Position numbers and translations under genes: made by a program | Notes under the pieces: model-generated | Database searches by the model: none | What the model was told of the DNA's origin: nothing | What the model saw: only the letters and a program-made list of their open reading frames with translations | Shown here: piece after piece, positions 14,273 to 23,266 of the stretch | Position numbering within the stretch: position 1 is the stretch's first letter | Layout of the letters: every line of letters starts with the position of its first letter | Assembly (NCBI RefSeq): GCF_027627475.1 | Contig: NZ_CP115484.1 | Span: 5,030,501-5,094,500, forward strand | Origin: Paenibacillus sp. SYP-B4298 | GTDB taxonomy: Bacteria > Bacillota > Bacilli > Paenibacillales > Paenibacillaceae | Direction: 5' to 3' | Length of the DNA: 64,000 bases

Positions 14273-15177
14273 GAGGCAATGCCGCGATGAACAGCAGCAC
14301 GGCCTGAGCCATATGACTCGCCCGCTGCTGTTCAGGGCTTCCGCCTCTCAACCTAAACCTCCATGCTGCAATGAAGACGCAAACTGCCCGCTTCATGATA
14401 CCTCCGTATGTTGGGGCCGGTCACGCCACCTGCTCCTACAGAGCAGCATTCGCGCCCTATCATTCCCCCATTCCGCCCCATTCCGCCCCAATCAGCAGCA
14501 TTTATCTTCCCACCTCCTTCTGGCCTACCATACTCCTACAGCACTCGCCATTTACAGGTTTAATTTGAACAAAATCCAGAAAAATCGACACCATAATACT
14601 ACATTATTTTTTCATGAATCAAACTTTAAGTTTAACACATATTGATGAGTAATTATCTTTAAAAATAAGTAATTAAGCATTTAGTCACCCAAAACTCATC
14701 CACAAAAAATGCAGAATATAAACCTTTATATTTCCTGGAATGTCAATTTAAAATCAGTAAATATGTCGAAAGAATAGGGAGAACTAGCCAATGATCAGAG
14801 AAAGAGGGGAAGGAGCGTAAAAGGATAGGCTTAACAGGAAATGAAACATGATGAAGCAAGAAGAGAAGAGGGAGAAGGGAGAAGAGAGAAGAATAAGAGG
14901 ATGGATAGCTTCCAGAATGGGATAGAGTAAAGTTATAGTATGGTGTGGCATGGGATGGAATAGGATAGACAACACGCTCGCACGTGTATCCAAACAGGAG
15001 GGGAATAAGAACGAGGGTCGGGAATAAGAGGGAGAGGGAGAGCGAGAGGGAATAGGGCCCGAAGAGGCGGTAAGGAGATGCAGAAGGAGAAGGCAAGGCA
15101 GGAGGCGGTCGTAGCGGCTGCGACCGCCTGGTCAGGCTGACAGCGCACTCTGTGATGGAGAGGGTCTGCTGATCAGA
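14273..15177. other. 900-base intergenic region with purine-rich tract
   Basis: No gene is convincing. From about 14790 to 15105 the forward strand is strongly purine-biased, dominated by GAGA, GGGA and GAAG runs, and the reverse reading frames over it are Leu/Ser/Pro low-complexity shadows. A perfect hairpin AGGCGGTCG/CGACCGCCT lies at 15103-15129 at its edge but has no T-run on either side. Confidence 0.6.
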
Positions 15178-15771
15178 CTAGGGAGTCAGAGTCCGGGAAT
15201 GTCCCTGCATCCCGACGCCGCTGAAGACCGTCTCCAGCATGAGAGAGGCTGCTGCATTGCGCGCCAGTCGCCCGGACTGGACCTCCTGCCATGTGACAAA
15301 CAGCATCCAGTACATCACATTCAGAATCCACTCCTTCGTCATATCCTGCCTGAAATAGCCTCTCTCCTGCAGCCGTCCGATGATCTGGCTGAGAGGCTCC
15401 ATCAGCTTGGCCTCGGCTGCTTCCAGCTCCGAATTATATGCCAGTGAGGAGTGGTGAATGAGGAAGTGAATTTTATCCCCCAGAGGGATAAGAGCTTCAA
15501 TGAGTCGCGGAATATAGTTGTTCAGCTCCTCCTCCTCCGTTGGAATCTGACGGACGGTTTCGCCTACTACCTCAATCGCGCGCAGGCCCAGCTTCAGCAG
15601 CAACTGCTCGCGGCTCTCCACATAACGATGCAGTGTCGCAATCCCGATCTTGGCGTGTTCCGCAATCTCATGAAGGGAAGATGTCGGCTTTTCCACAAGC
15701 AGTTCGGTAGCCGCATCAAGAATTGCATTCATTCGCGCTTCCCTGGTCGCGCTTCTGGTTTTATTGCTCAT
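15178..15771 (-). CDS. TetR/AcrR family transcriptional regulator
   Basis: A 197-residue repressor-type protein. The helix-turn-helix is at about 30-58 (LHEIAEHAKIGIATLHRYVES), preceded by the usual positively charged helix, and the rest is an all-helical ligand-binding domain. AGGAGAG precedes the ATG. A near-perfect 20-base palindrome 28 bases upstream of the start is its likely own operator. The next gene upstream is the NHLP-leader peptide, so it might also control that, but no direct evidence exists. The ligand is unknown. Confidence 0.88.
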   Translation of the reverse strand: MSNKTRSATREARMNAILDAATELLVEKPTSSLHEIAEHAKIGIATLHRYVESREQLLLKLGLRAIEVVGETVRQIPTEEEELNNYIPRLIEALIPLGDKIHFLIHHSSLAYNSELEAAEAKLMEPLSQIIGRLQERGYFRQDMTKEWILNVMYWMLFVTWQEVQSGRLARNAAASLMLETVFSGVGMQGHSRTLTP

Positions 15772-15798
15772 CCCTTATCTCTCCTCAAATGATACATT

Positions 15799-15818
15799 AT
15801 ACTATCATATGAGAGTAT
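15799..15818. promoter_or_regulatory. palindromic operator upstream of the TetR gene
   Basis: ATACTATCATATGAGAGTAT is symmetric except for one base pair in each arm. Its position just ahead of the TetR-family gene and its size fit an autoregulatory operator. Confidence 0.6.
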
Positions 15819-15973
15819 GTTAAACGAATTGTCATATCAAATCAACTACTGACTGCACTTTCCATCTCTTGATCCTGCCTGGCTTGTGCCACATAACGAC
15901 ATTTCGCGCTGCGGGCTAAAGAGCTGTGCGCGGCGCTCTGCTGCATAGGCGACCAATCGAACACACAGACACA

Positions 15974-16023
15974 AAAGCGCAGACGGCATTGCACCCCCAT
16001 AGAGGGGCAACCATGCCGTCTGC
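15974..16023 (-). terminator. terminator of the NHLP-leader peptide gene
   Basis: Perfect arms GCAGACGGCAT and ATGCCGTCTGC surround an inner CCCC/GGGG pair. On the reverse strand the hairpin is followed by GCTTTTGTG, placing it directly downstream of the peptide gene. Confidence 0.75.
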
Positions 16024-16046
16024 GTAAGTATGACCATAGTATACTG

Positions 16047-16364
16047 TTATTTCTTGACCTTGTCCGGATACGGAGGCCCGTATAGAATAAAGGCACTAAA
16101 GGAGGTCCCGCCGACCACGGCATCCAGCTCCGACTCCTCCAGCTCTCGCTCGCCGGAGATCGCTGTCTCGCCAACCAGTTGGCCAGCTTCATCTAACCGA
16201 AACGTGATTTCGATTCCCTCTGGAATCTCATGCCCTGTCAATTCCTTGACCGCTGCACCCGCATCCTCAAGCACCAGCTCCAAAAACGCCTTGTCTGCCG
16301 CTGCGCGCTCCTTCAATTGTTCAAATGCTGCATTGGCCGTCTCTGCCGTCCATTTCATCTTCAT
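16047..16364 (-). CDS. NHLP-leader (nitrile hydratase-like) RiPP precursor peptide
   Basis: A 105-residue precursor whose first 86 residues match the nitrile hydratase-derived leader family: an acidic helical N-terminus, then ELTGHEIPEGIEITF at 41-55, and a classic double-glycine cleavage end ELDAVVGG at 79-86. Cleavage would release a 19-residue core, TSFSAFILYGPPYPDKVKK, which is rich in aromatic and proline residues, has no cysteine and has a basic tail. TAGGGGCG precedes the ATG, and a TATAAT box lies about 38 bases upstream. No modification enzyme, NHLM peptidase-transporter or other maturation gene is visible nearby, so it is an orphan precursor or served in trans. Assignment to the leader family is firm by motif; the product is unknown. 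Confidence 0.85.
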   Translation of the reverse strand: MKMKWTAETANAAFEQLKERAAADKAFLELVLEDAGAAVKELTGHEIPEGIEITFRLDEAGQLVGETAISGERELEESELDAVVGGTSFSAFILYGPPYPDKVKK

Positions 16365-16401
16365 CGCCCCTAATATCAGATAGAGTTCTGTTGCAAGCTC
16401 T

Positions 16402-16458
16402 ATTATAGAGAAATGAGGATCAAGAATCTGTAACTGCAGTTACAAAATGCAGCATTTT
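16402..16458 (-). promoter_or_regulatory. promoter and twin palindromes of the NHLP peptide gene
   Basis: On the reverse strand TATAAT (16407-16402) lies 38 bases before the start codon. Just upstream sit two adjacent perfect palindromes, TGTAACTGCAGTTACA (16429-16444) and AAAATGC-A-GCATTTT (16444-16458), covering the -35 region. They look like regulator sites, or less likely a phnA terminator, since no T-run follows. Confidence 0.5.
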
Positions 16459-16478
16459 ACAGGGGGAGCCCCACTTGA

Positions 16479-16820
16479 TTATGCTTTGCGGACAAATTCG
16501 GATTTGAGCTTCATCGCTCCGAAGCCATCGATTTTGCAATCTATATCATGGTCGCCGTCCACTAGGCGAATATTTTTGACACGAGTCCCGATCTTGACCA
16601 CCGAGGAGCTCCCCTTGACCTTCAAATCCTTGATCACCGTCACCGTATCCCCATCTTGCAATATATTCCCATTCGCATCCCGATACACCTTCTGCTCCTC
16701 CTGCGGGGCAGCATCAGCCTCAGGGTTCCATTCATGCGCGCACTCCGGGCAGATCAACAGATTCCCATCTTCATATGTATACACCGATCCGCATTGCGGA
16801 CAATTTGGCAGATTTGCCAT
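16479..16820 (-). CDS. PhnA/YjdM zinc-ribbon protein
   Basis: A 113-residue cytosolic protein with an N-terminal zinc ribbon (C7, C10, C24, C27 in CPQC and CPEC) followed by the PhnA domain ([15 protein letters not shown], then [12 protein letters not shown]). Despite the phn name, the family is not a phosphonoacetate hydrolase; its role is unresolved. The ATG at 16820 is preferred because GGAGTGAAGG lies upstream and the zinc ribbon then starts at once, as in relatives. Confidence 0.85.
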   Translation of the reverse strand: MANLPNCPQCGSVYTYEDGNLLICPECAHEWNPEADAAPQEEQKVYRDANGNILQDGDTVTVIKDLKVKGSSSVVKIGTRVKNIRLVDGDHDIDCKIDGFGAMKLKSEFVRKA

Positions 16821-16887
16821 GTTACCTTCACTCCTCATTGTATGTAATAACCCCATTATGCTGCGGCGACCAACAACGCATGACCCA

Positions 16888-18282
16888 TTACGAAGCCGCC
16901 GCGGCTACCTGCTCCAGCAGCCTCTCTGCCGCATCCCTCTCCATCGACAATATGCCGACCGTCTCGATGATGCGCCCTTGCTGGAGCCGTTCATCCAGCC
17001 ATTGTGAGACGAACCCAGGTGCGTAGCCTCGCTGACCGAACTCCCCTCCGAAGGCAATCATCTCCGAGTAGCGTGCGAGGTACTGCTCGCGGGTCGTGTC
17101 TGGATAGCAACCTGTGTAGAGCCAGAATTGCAGGTCATACATCAAGTACGATCGCTCATCCGCGTGGAAGGAGAACGATCCCTTCTCCTCCACCACCCGA
17201 AGGCAGATCGCTCGTATCTGCTGCTCCAGCTTATCCGGCTCGCCAGTCCTGGCGCATAGCTCAGCAAGCAGCGGCGAGAACGCCCCGTTCCTCACCCGCT
17301 CCAGCGCATCCTGCTTGTCCTGCTCCGATGTGTCATAGACATCGCTATGCACCAGCCCGCGAATAAAGGCCTCGAAATTCTCGGCTACAAACGTGATCTC
17401 ATAGTCATCCTCCTGGTCGACATGAATCACCTCCGGTTCCCCATCTGGGCCGCAATGCGTATAATCCAGCATCACCACATCATGCCCCGCTGAGGGACAG
17501 TCACAGATAACGACTCCAATGTCAGGATAGCCCCACTCCTCAATCATGAAGCGTCCCCCCAGCTCTCCGCAGAGCGAGTACCTCTTATCACGGCCAATTC
17601 CCATGATGCCGGTGATTGCTATATGATCGGGCGACCAGCTTGTGGGCTCCTCCATCGGAAAGCAGTCGTTCACCGGAATGCCGCCATTTTGCGTTTTCAT
17701 CAGCGCGATATACGAAGCCGGGAGCTTGTAGCCAAGCTCTGCTTCAATGGACGCGATCAGCTCATCTGTTGGAGCTTCGCATACATACTCCTGACGGGAG
17801 TAGTCGCTGTCCTGCCAGAAGCCGCTTAGATCCATCCCCGCAAAAGGAGGCTCCACTGATATACCTGTTGCCGAACCTGATGCAGCCGCCTTCGCCGCCC
17901 GCTGCCTTGCACGCTCCTGACTGCGCTGCTGCTTGGCCGCACGATCGCGGCTCCATGCCAGCAACCGCTGCAGATGCTCATCACCGGGTGACAGCTCGTC
18001 CGCCCGCTCAAGCGCCTGCACCGCTTCCTCATAGCGCCGCAGGTAATAGTAAGCATAGCCTCCCCGATAATGCCATATGGCATCTCTATCCCCTTCTGCG
18101 ATTGTATGGAGCTGCTCCAGCGCCTCCCCATAGCGTCCCAGATTATTCAGGGCACGAGCCAGATGTCCGGTAAGCTGCGCACCGCGTTCCGGCTGGGGAA
18201 TAGCGAAGACGGCATCCACGATGCGTTCAAACTCATCCTCCTCATGCCATTCGTCCAGTTGCGCCAGCCATGCTGCCATCAT
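16888..18282 (-). CDS. TPR and SMI1/KNR4 (SUKH) domain protein
   Basis: A 464-residue protein with two parts. Residues about 35-115 contain TPR-like helices ([36 protein letters not shown]). After a charged Ala/Arg-rich linker, residues about 165-350 carry a SUKH domain ([20 protein letters not shown], then GHDVVMLDY and a [16 protein letters not shown] end). Many SUKH proteins are immunity proteins against polymorphic toxins, but no toxin gene is adjacent, and many Firmicutes carry solitary members. GGAGGTGA precedes two tandem ATGs. The C-terminal 110 residues match no family I recognise. Confidence 0.8.
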   Translation of the reverse strand: MMAAWLAQLDEWHEEDEFERIVDAVFAIPQPERGAQLTGHLARALNNLGRYGEALEQLHTIAEGDRDAIWHYRGGYAYYYLRRYEEAVQALERADELSPGDEHLQRLLAWSRDRAAKQQRSQERARQRAAKAAASGSATGISVEPPFAGMDLSGFWQDSDYSRQEYVCEAPTDELIASIEAELGYKLPASYIALMKTQNGGIPVNDCFPMEEPTSWSPDHIAITGIMGIGRDKRYSLCGELGGRFMIEEWGYPDIGVVICDCPSAGHDVVMLDYTHCGPDGEPEVIHVDQEDDYEITFVAENFEAFIRGLVHSDVYDTSEQDKQDALERVRNGAFSPLLAELCARTGEPDKLEQQIRAICLRVVEEKGSFSFHADERSYLMYDLQFWLYTGCYPDTTREQYLARYSEMIAFGGEFGQRGYAPGFVSQWLDERLQQGRIIETVGILSMERDAAERLLEQVAAAAS

Positions 18283-18590
18283 AGCTTCACCTCCATTCTC
18301 GATAGCAGAACCTATAATCTATTTAATTATACCTTGATTTCACTCTATTGGCACAGACGACACAATAATGTCGCCTCTTGGCTTGACGATTGGCGGGAGC
18401 CATACACTGTATACATCAAGCCAAAAAGGAGAAGCGCGTACCGCCATGCGGTACGATCGGCTTCTCCTCCTACTAGGAGTATCCAACCCTTGACGGGGGA
18501 AAGCTTGCCAAATCTCCGTTCCGGGCAAGGCGCTTACTCATCGCTCCTGTCGCTCCTGTCGCTCTGACAGGTCGCACATAACTGCCCTCA
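18283..18590. other. intergenic region with selO terminator
   Basis: No gene is visible. Near the left end, the reverse strand carries a TATAAT at 18331-18326 suitable as the -10 of the SUKH gene. The rest holds the terminator listed separately. Confidence 0.5.
18423..18467 (-). terminator. intrinsic terminator of selO
   Basis: GGAGAAGC/GCTTCTCC outer arms and a GTACCGC/GCGGTAC inner pair form a strong hairpin, followed on the reverse strand by TTTTT. Confidence 0.85.
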
Positions 18591-20057
18591 TCACGTCCCG
18601 CAATAAGTACGGTAGGGTAGGTTCGACGGCTCTGGCAGAGCAGCATAATCACATTGCTGCGGCCGATGAGCATAGGGATCAGCCAGCGCTTCCAGCAGCC
18701 GCCCCATTACGGACAGATCACCCTCCTCGGCGGCGGACAGTGCAGCCTCGACCTGGTGATTGCGCGGAATGAGTGCAGGATTGCTGCTGCGCTGCAGCTC
18801 CAAAGCTTGCTCGGCGGACTCAGGCTGGCGTTCCTGCCGCTCCCGCCAGCGCTCTTGCCAGCGTACATACTCCGGTGCAGCAGCCAGGTCGCCCGGAGCC
18901 GCTTGACCGAAGGTCAGCGCAAGGAACGTATTCGTATAGTCCGCCCGATGGGTTTGCATCAGACCGAGCAAATCCAGGATCAGCTCCTTATCTCCATCCT
19001 CTGCATGGAACAGACCCAGCTTCGCCCGCATGCCCCTCAGCCACTCATGATGATATTGCTCTCCGAACTGCTTGAGTGCCTCCTCGGCCTGTTCAATAGC
19101 CCGCTCCTCATCCTCGCCCAGCAACGGCAGCAGCGACTCCGCCAGCCGTGCCAGGTTCCATGCTCCAATGGACGGCTGATTGCCGTAGGCATAGCGCCCC
19201 TGCCTGTCGATCGAGCTGAAGACCGTCGCCGGGTCGTAGGTATCCATAAATGCACAAGGACCATAATCGATCGTTTCTCCACTGATCGACATATTGTCTG
19301 TATTCATCACACCATGGATGAAGCCGACACACATCCACTGCGCGATCAGCTTCGCCTGCGATTGAATCACCTCTTGCAGCAGCGCCAGATAGCGATGCTC
19401 TGCCTCCAACGCCTGCGGATAATGACGCTGCAGCGCATAATCCGCCAGCGCGCGCAGCGCCTCCGGCTGACCGAGAGCAGCCGCGTATTGAAAGGTGCCC
19501 ACGCGCAGATGGCTGGCGGCCACCCGTGTCAGGATCGCGCCGGTGAGCAGTGATTCCCGTACAATCTTCTCGCCTGTCGTGACGACGGCCAGACTGCGGG
19601 TGGTCGGAATGCCTAGCGCATGCATCGCCTCGCTAATGATATATTCCCGCAGCATCGGTCCCAGTGCTGCTCGTCCATCCCCACCGCGGGAGTAGGGTGT
19701 CAAGCCGGAGCCCTTGAGCTGAATGTCGAGCCGCTCGCCCTGCGGTGTTATCTGCTCTCCCAGCAGCAGCGCGCGGCCATCACCCAGCATGTTGAAGTGC
19801 CCGAACTGATGGCCAGCATAAGCCTGAGCCAATGGCTCTGCCCCCTCCGGCACCCGATTGCCCGCCATGACATCTACATTGCCTGCGCTGCGGAGCGACT
19901 GCGCGTTCAGCCCAAGGCTGGATGCCAGCGGTTCATTAAGAATAATGAGCTGCGGGGCGCGCACCGGAACCGCCAGTTGCTTCTTAAAAAAAACATCTGG
20001 CAACCGGGCATAGCTATTGTCGAAGCTCCAGCCTGCGGCCAATTCTTGTGTTGTCAT
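18591..20057 (-). CDS. selO: protein adenylyltransferase SelO (YdiU)
   Basis: A 488-residue pseudokinase-fold enzyme that transfers AMP from ATP to Ser, Thr or Tyr of target proteins, linked to redox stress in E. coli. Diagnostic stretches are [36 protein letters not shown] (which positions ATP in the inverted orientation), and [10 protein letters not shown] with the metal-binding DYGPCAFMD. The C-terminus ends in the bacterial CGT motif; there is no selenocysteine. AGGAGG precedes the ATG. Length matches the family. Confidence 0.9.
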   Translation of the reverse strand: MTTQELAAGWSFDNSYARLPDVFFKKQLAVPVRAPQLIILNEPLASSLGLNAQSLRSAGNVDVMAGNRVPEGAEPLAQAYAGHQFGHFNMLGDGRALLLGEQITPQGERLDIQLKGSGLTPYSRGGDGRAALGPMLREYIISEAMHALGIPTTRSLAVVTTGEKIVRESLLTGAILTRVAASHLRVGTFQYAAALGQPEALRALADYALQRHYPQALEAEHRYLALLQEVIQSQAKLIAQWMCVGFIHGVMNTDNMSISGETIDYGPCAFMDTYDPATVFSSIDRQGRYAYGNQPSIGAWNLARLAESLLPLLGEDEERAIEQAEEALKQFGEQYHHEWLRGMRAKLGLFHAEDGDKELILDLLGLMQTHRADYTNTFLALTFGQAAPGDLAAAPEYVRWQERWRERQERQPESAEQALELQRSSNPALIPRNHQVEAALSAAEEGDLSVMGRLLEALADPYAHRPQQCDYAALPEPSNLPYRTYCGT

Positions 20058-20274
20058 CCTGCGCCTCCTACACTGACTTATATTTTGAAAGTTACTTGTA
20101 TTCTATCCCCCTACTTAGTAGTATACCCTTTCATTCCCCCGATGCACAGTTGAGCCTTGCCTCTGTTGCCGCCGCCCAAGCGGAACAACTGACCGTTATC
20201 ATTCCAACCCAGCAGGGACGGCAATTACGCCTCACCATGCAGGAGGCTCCAGCTCCGCGCTTGACAGCGCTCCG

Positions 20275-20329
20275 CAGACGAAGAAGAAGCCTCCACCCGC
20301 GTCGCTTACGCGAAACGATGGAAGGCTTC
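20275..20329 (-). terminator. terminator of the carbohydrate-binding lipoprotein gene
   Basis: Arms GAAGCCTCCA and TGGAAGGCTTC (one bulge) enclose an inner CGCGT/ACGCG pair; TTCTTCTTC follows on the reverse strand, 12 bases beyond the stop codon of the upstream gene. Confidence 0.7.
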
Positions 20330-20340
20330 TCTTAAGCCAC

Positions 20341-22509
20341 CTACTTCCCTCTGCCGCCCTGTCCTCTGTCGTTGCCGGATTCACCCATGCCTTGGCCGCC
20401 CATTCCTCTACCAGGGCCGCCCATGCCGCCGCCGGGGCCGCCCATACCGCTCCTGCTGGTGGTCACGCCCGATTCATTGATCCAGGTGTCCGTGCTGCTC
20501 AACTGGAAGGACGTCACCTGAGTTCCGCCACTATAGGCGCCACCAGTGTACATACCATTCTGAGCCGTGCCTGTGTCACTGCCACCCGAATAGAGCGTGT
20601 AGGTGGTTCCCAGCTTCAGCTCAGGCGAGCTGATGACGATCGACTGATAATTCTTCGCTGGCGCAAAGGTGAGGATCGTATTGCCTTCGCTGTCCTCCAG
20701 ATGGACAAGCTCTCCAGCCTGCTGAGCCTGGGAGTAGGCCATTGCAACTGACGGCTGGCTGGACGAGTCCGAGGCTGACTGCATCATACCCGAGCTGCCT
20801 GCAGCAATCAATGTGCCTCCGCTTAACTCGAAGGTTCCGTCATAATCCAGTGGCCCATTGCCATTGTTAGTCGGACCATTCACAATGACCATGCCGCCGC
20901 TCATGACGATATTCCCATTGGCATCCAACCCGTCGCCATCGGCATCGACATGAACAGTGCCGCCAGTGATGGTGATTGTATTGTTCAGTCCATCATTTCC
21001 TGCAGCGTTGATGCCATCATCCGAGGCCTTCAATTGAATGTCTCCGCCCTTAATGACCACATCCGTTCCTTCGATCCCCTCATAGCTGGTCGTAATCACG
21101 ATTTGGCCGCCTTCGATGGTCACTGCTGTATCAGCATGAATACCATCATCGCCTGTAGCGATAGAGAACTCGCCGTCCTGTATCGTCACTGTACCATTGC
21201 TGTGAATGGCATCATCCGCGGAATCGATTGTGAACACACCGCCACGGATCATGATCGCCCCAGAAGCCTTCAGCCCCTTCATGCTCGGCGTATCGTCCGT
21301 TGCTGCTGCAGTAGCAGCCTCAGTGGAGGAGGATACAGCAGCCGTCTTCACTGTCGGCGCGACAGTAGAGGCATCTCCAACTGCGGAGACTGTCGCTCCA
21401 TCAGTAGACGCAGTGTCCGATACAGCATTGCCTGAGGTCGTCCCGCTTGGCGGCGGCCCCCCTGGGGCTGCGCCATCTGGTGACGTGCCGTCTGGTCTTC
21501 CCATTCCCATACCCATGTCTCCGCCGTCTCCGCTCCATCCCTGCCCTCGGCCTGGGCCGCCTCCGAAGGTCTCCGTCTTCACCTCGGCATTTTGGTAGCC
21601 ACCTCCGGTTATTATATTGAACGTGCCGCTGTCCACCATCAGGGTCGTCTCCGCTTGCAAGCCATCATTGCCTGCTTCGATGGTATACGTACCGCCGGCG
21701 ATCGAGATGAAGCCCTTGTCCGTATCGGTATCGTTGGAAGACTTGAGCCCATCGCCCTCAGCCTTGATGGTGAACGTGCCATCCAGGATAGCGATCATAT
21801 CCTTGCCCACCATACCATCGTCTGCCGCCTGAATATCCAAGGTGCCGCTCACAATTTTAAGATCATCCTTGCTCGTAATCCCATCATTGTAGTTCCCTAT
21901 CACCGTCAGCTTGCCTGTGCCATTGATGGTGAGGTCATCCTTGCTGAAGATCGCTGCTGACGGCTCATCGGTATCTGCGTCGGGATACACATAATTGCTC
22001 GCATCCTCGACCAGATTGGTTGTGCCCGCTGCCAGAGTAATGACCGTCTTATCTGCCGCCTTGATGTAGATCGGCGCACTGGTGCTGCTACGAAGCTCCG
22101 TTCCATTCAGCACCAGCCTTACCGTACCGCCATCCTGAGCGTCGACGACGATCTGTCCATCGCTCAACGTGCCGCTGAGCACATAGACGCCGGATTTAGA
22201 GATCGTCACCACACCATTGCTCGCTACTGCTCCAGAGCCGCTTACTGTAGCTCCTTGTCCGCTAAGCTGTATCGAAGTCGCACTCTCGGTCCAGTCCACC
22301 TCATAGTCATCCTGGTCGAAGCTGACCGTCGCCGCTGCCGACGAGCTCCCATTCACAGAGGAGGCAACAGTCTCATATTGTACGGTCGCAGAGCTTCCAC
22401 TGCTTGCGGATGTCTGAACCGTTCCAGATGGAGTCGAGCTGCACGCGGAGACCAATGCGGCACACATCAGGGCCATCATTAATTTACTGCCGATCCCAAG
22501 TTTATTCAT
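20341..22509 (-). CDS. Cthe_2159-type carbohydrate-binding lipoprotein
   Basis: A 722-residue surface lipoprotein. The signal peptide ends in lipobox LVSAC with C23 lipidated. The body is a parallel beta-helix of short GGT/GD repeats (for example GTLDIQAADDGMVGKD, GGTYTIEAGNDGLQAE, GGDIQLKASDDGIN), with a Pro/Gly-rich linker at about 330-420 and a very Gly/Met-rich tail. Cthe_2159 of Clostridium thermocellum binds acidic polysaccharides such as polygalacturonate. It is the last gene of an operon with DUF4956 and VTC genes, a known association. The ATG at 22509 has GAGAGG 9 bases upstream; the frame is open 24 bases further. Confidence 0.82.
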   Translation of the reverse strand: MNKLGIGSKLMMALMCAALVSACSSTPSGTVQTSASSGSSATVQYETVASSVNGSSSAAATVSFDQDDYEVDWTESATSIQLSGQGATVSGSGAVASNGVVTISKSGVYVLSGTLSDGQIVVDAQDGGTVRLVLNGTELRSSTSAPIYIKAADKTVITLAAGTTNLVEDASNYVYPDADTDEPSAAIFSKDDLTINGTGKLTVIGNYNDGITSKDDLKIVSGTLDIQAADDGMVGKDMIAILDGTFTIKAEGDGLKSSNDTDTDKGFISIAGGTYTIEAGNDGLQAETTLMVDSGTFNIITGGGYQNAEVKTETFGGGPGRGQGWSGDGGDMGMGMGRPDGTSPDGAAPGGPPPSGTTSGNAVSDTASTDGATVSAVGDASTVAPTVKTAAVSSSTEAATAAATDDTPSMKGLKASGAIMIRGGVFTIDSADDAIHSNGTVTIQDGEFSIATGDDGIHADTAVTIEGGQIVITTSYEGIEGTDVVIKGGDIQLKASDDGINAAGNDGLNNTITITGGTVHVDADGDGLDANGNIVMSGGMVIVNGPTNNGNGPLDYDGTFELSGGTLIAAGSSGMMQSASDSSSQPSVAMAYSQAQQAGELVHLEDSEGNTILTFAPAKNYQSIVISSPELKLGTTYTLYSGGSDTGTAQNGMYTGGAYSGGTQVTSFQLSSTDTWINESGVTTSRSGMGGPGGGMGGPGRGMGGQGMGESGNDRGQGGRGK

Positions 22510-22576
22510 CGTAATCATCCTCTCATCGATCATCTTTTGTTACAATCATACCTATCAACCGGGCTCTGACCTCTGC

Positions 22577-23266
22577 TTAATAATTTTCATATCGTACAGC
22601 AGGCGTCATCGTTAACGAGAGATCCAGATTGCCGTTCCGGCAACGAATCGCATCCAGAAATGATTTTTGATTGACATGATCGTTCAACGTAACTTTATAG
22701 ACAAGCTCGTATAGACTGCCGAGCTCGGTGGTCTTGATCTTCTCCAGCTCGTATTTGACCTGGAATTGCTCGAACACTTCAGCGAAGGCTTCCTCATAGC
22801 CAAGATTTTCTGGAATGGTCACCTTCAACGTCTTCTGCTCCGCCCGTCTGGAGCCGAAGCGGACACGATGGAGGACAACCATCAGCACGCACAGGATGAG
22901 CGTGAACAGTACCGCGTAGCCAAATGCTCCAACACCGCAGGCCAGCCCTGCAGCCATCGTGAACAATACAAAGGTAATATCCTTAGGGTCGCCGGGCGCG
23001 CTGCGGAAGCGGATAATGGAGAAGGCACCCGCCAAGCTGAACGCTCTGGCGATATTGCTGCCAATCAGCAGGATGATAATAGCAACTACAACAGGCAGCA
23101 TAACCATCGTCAAGGTGAAGCTCTGTGTATAGCCTCCGGGGTTGGTCTTCATATAGGTGAAGCTGATCAGACCCCCGAGTACAACAGCGACAAGCAGTGC
23201 GGTGACAGCGTTGCTGAAGCTGAGCTCAGTCGTTGTCAAGGCTGCGGAAAAGATGGAATCAAGCAT
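22577..23266 (-). CDS. DUF4956 membrane protein
   Basis: A 229-residue protein with about four membrane segments in its first 145 residues (for example ALLVAVVLGGLISF, VVVAIIILLIGSNIARAF) and a cytosolic C-terminal domain of about 85 residues. The conserved FSIIRFRSAPGDPKDI loop is typical of DUF4956. It overlaps the end of the VTC gene by 8 bases (ATGCTTGA), so the two are translationally coupled and probably work together, possibly moving or anchoring the polymer product. The ATG at 23266 uses GGGAG; a GTG nine bases earlier sits on top of that site. Confidence 0.85.
   Translation of the reverse strand: MLDSIFSAALTTTELSFSNAVTALLVAVVLGGLISFTYMKTNPGGYTQSFTLTMVMLPVVVAIIILLIGSNIARAFSLAGAFSIIRFRSAPGDPKDITFVLFTMAAGLACGVGAFGYAVLFTLILCVLMVVLHRVRFGSRRAEQKTLKVTIPENLGYEEAFAEVFEQFQVKYELEKIKTTELGSLYELVYKVTLNDHVNQKSFLDAIRCRNGNLDLSLTMTPAVRYENY

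Noticed and set aside
14743-15148. Reverse frames rich in Leu, Ser and Pro
   Set aside because: They are translations of the purine tract, low in complexity and without ribosome sites.
15842-16192. Reverse frame overlapping the NHLP peptide gene
   Set aside because: It runs through the terminator hairpin of the peptide gene in another frame and has Arg/Ser-rich composition without a ribosome site.
18591-20057. Selenocysteine codon in selO
   Set aside because: The frame ends with the ordinary bacterial CGT C-terminus and has no in-frame TGA before the stop.
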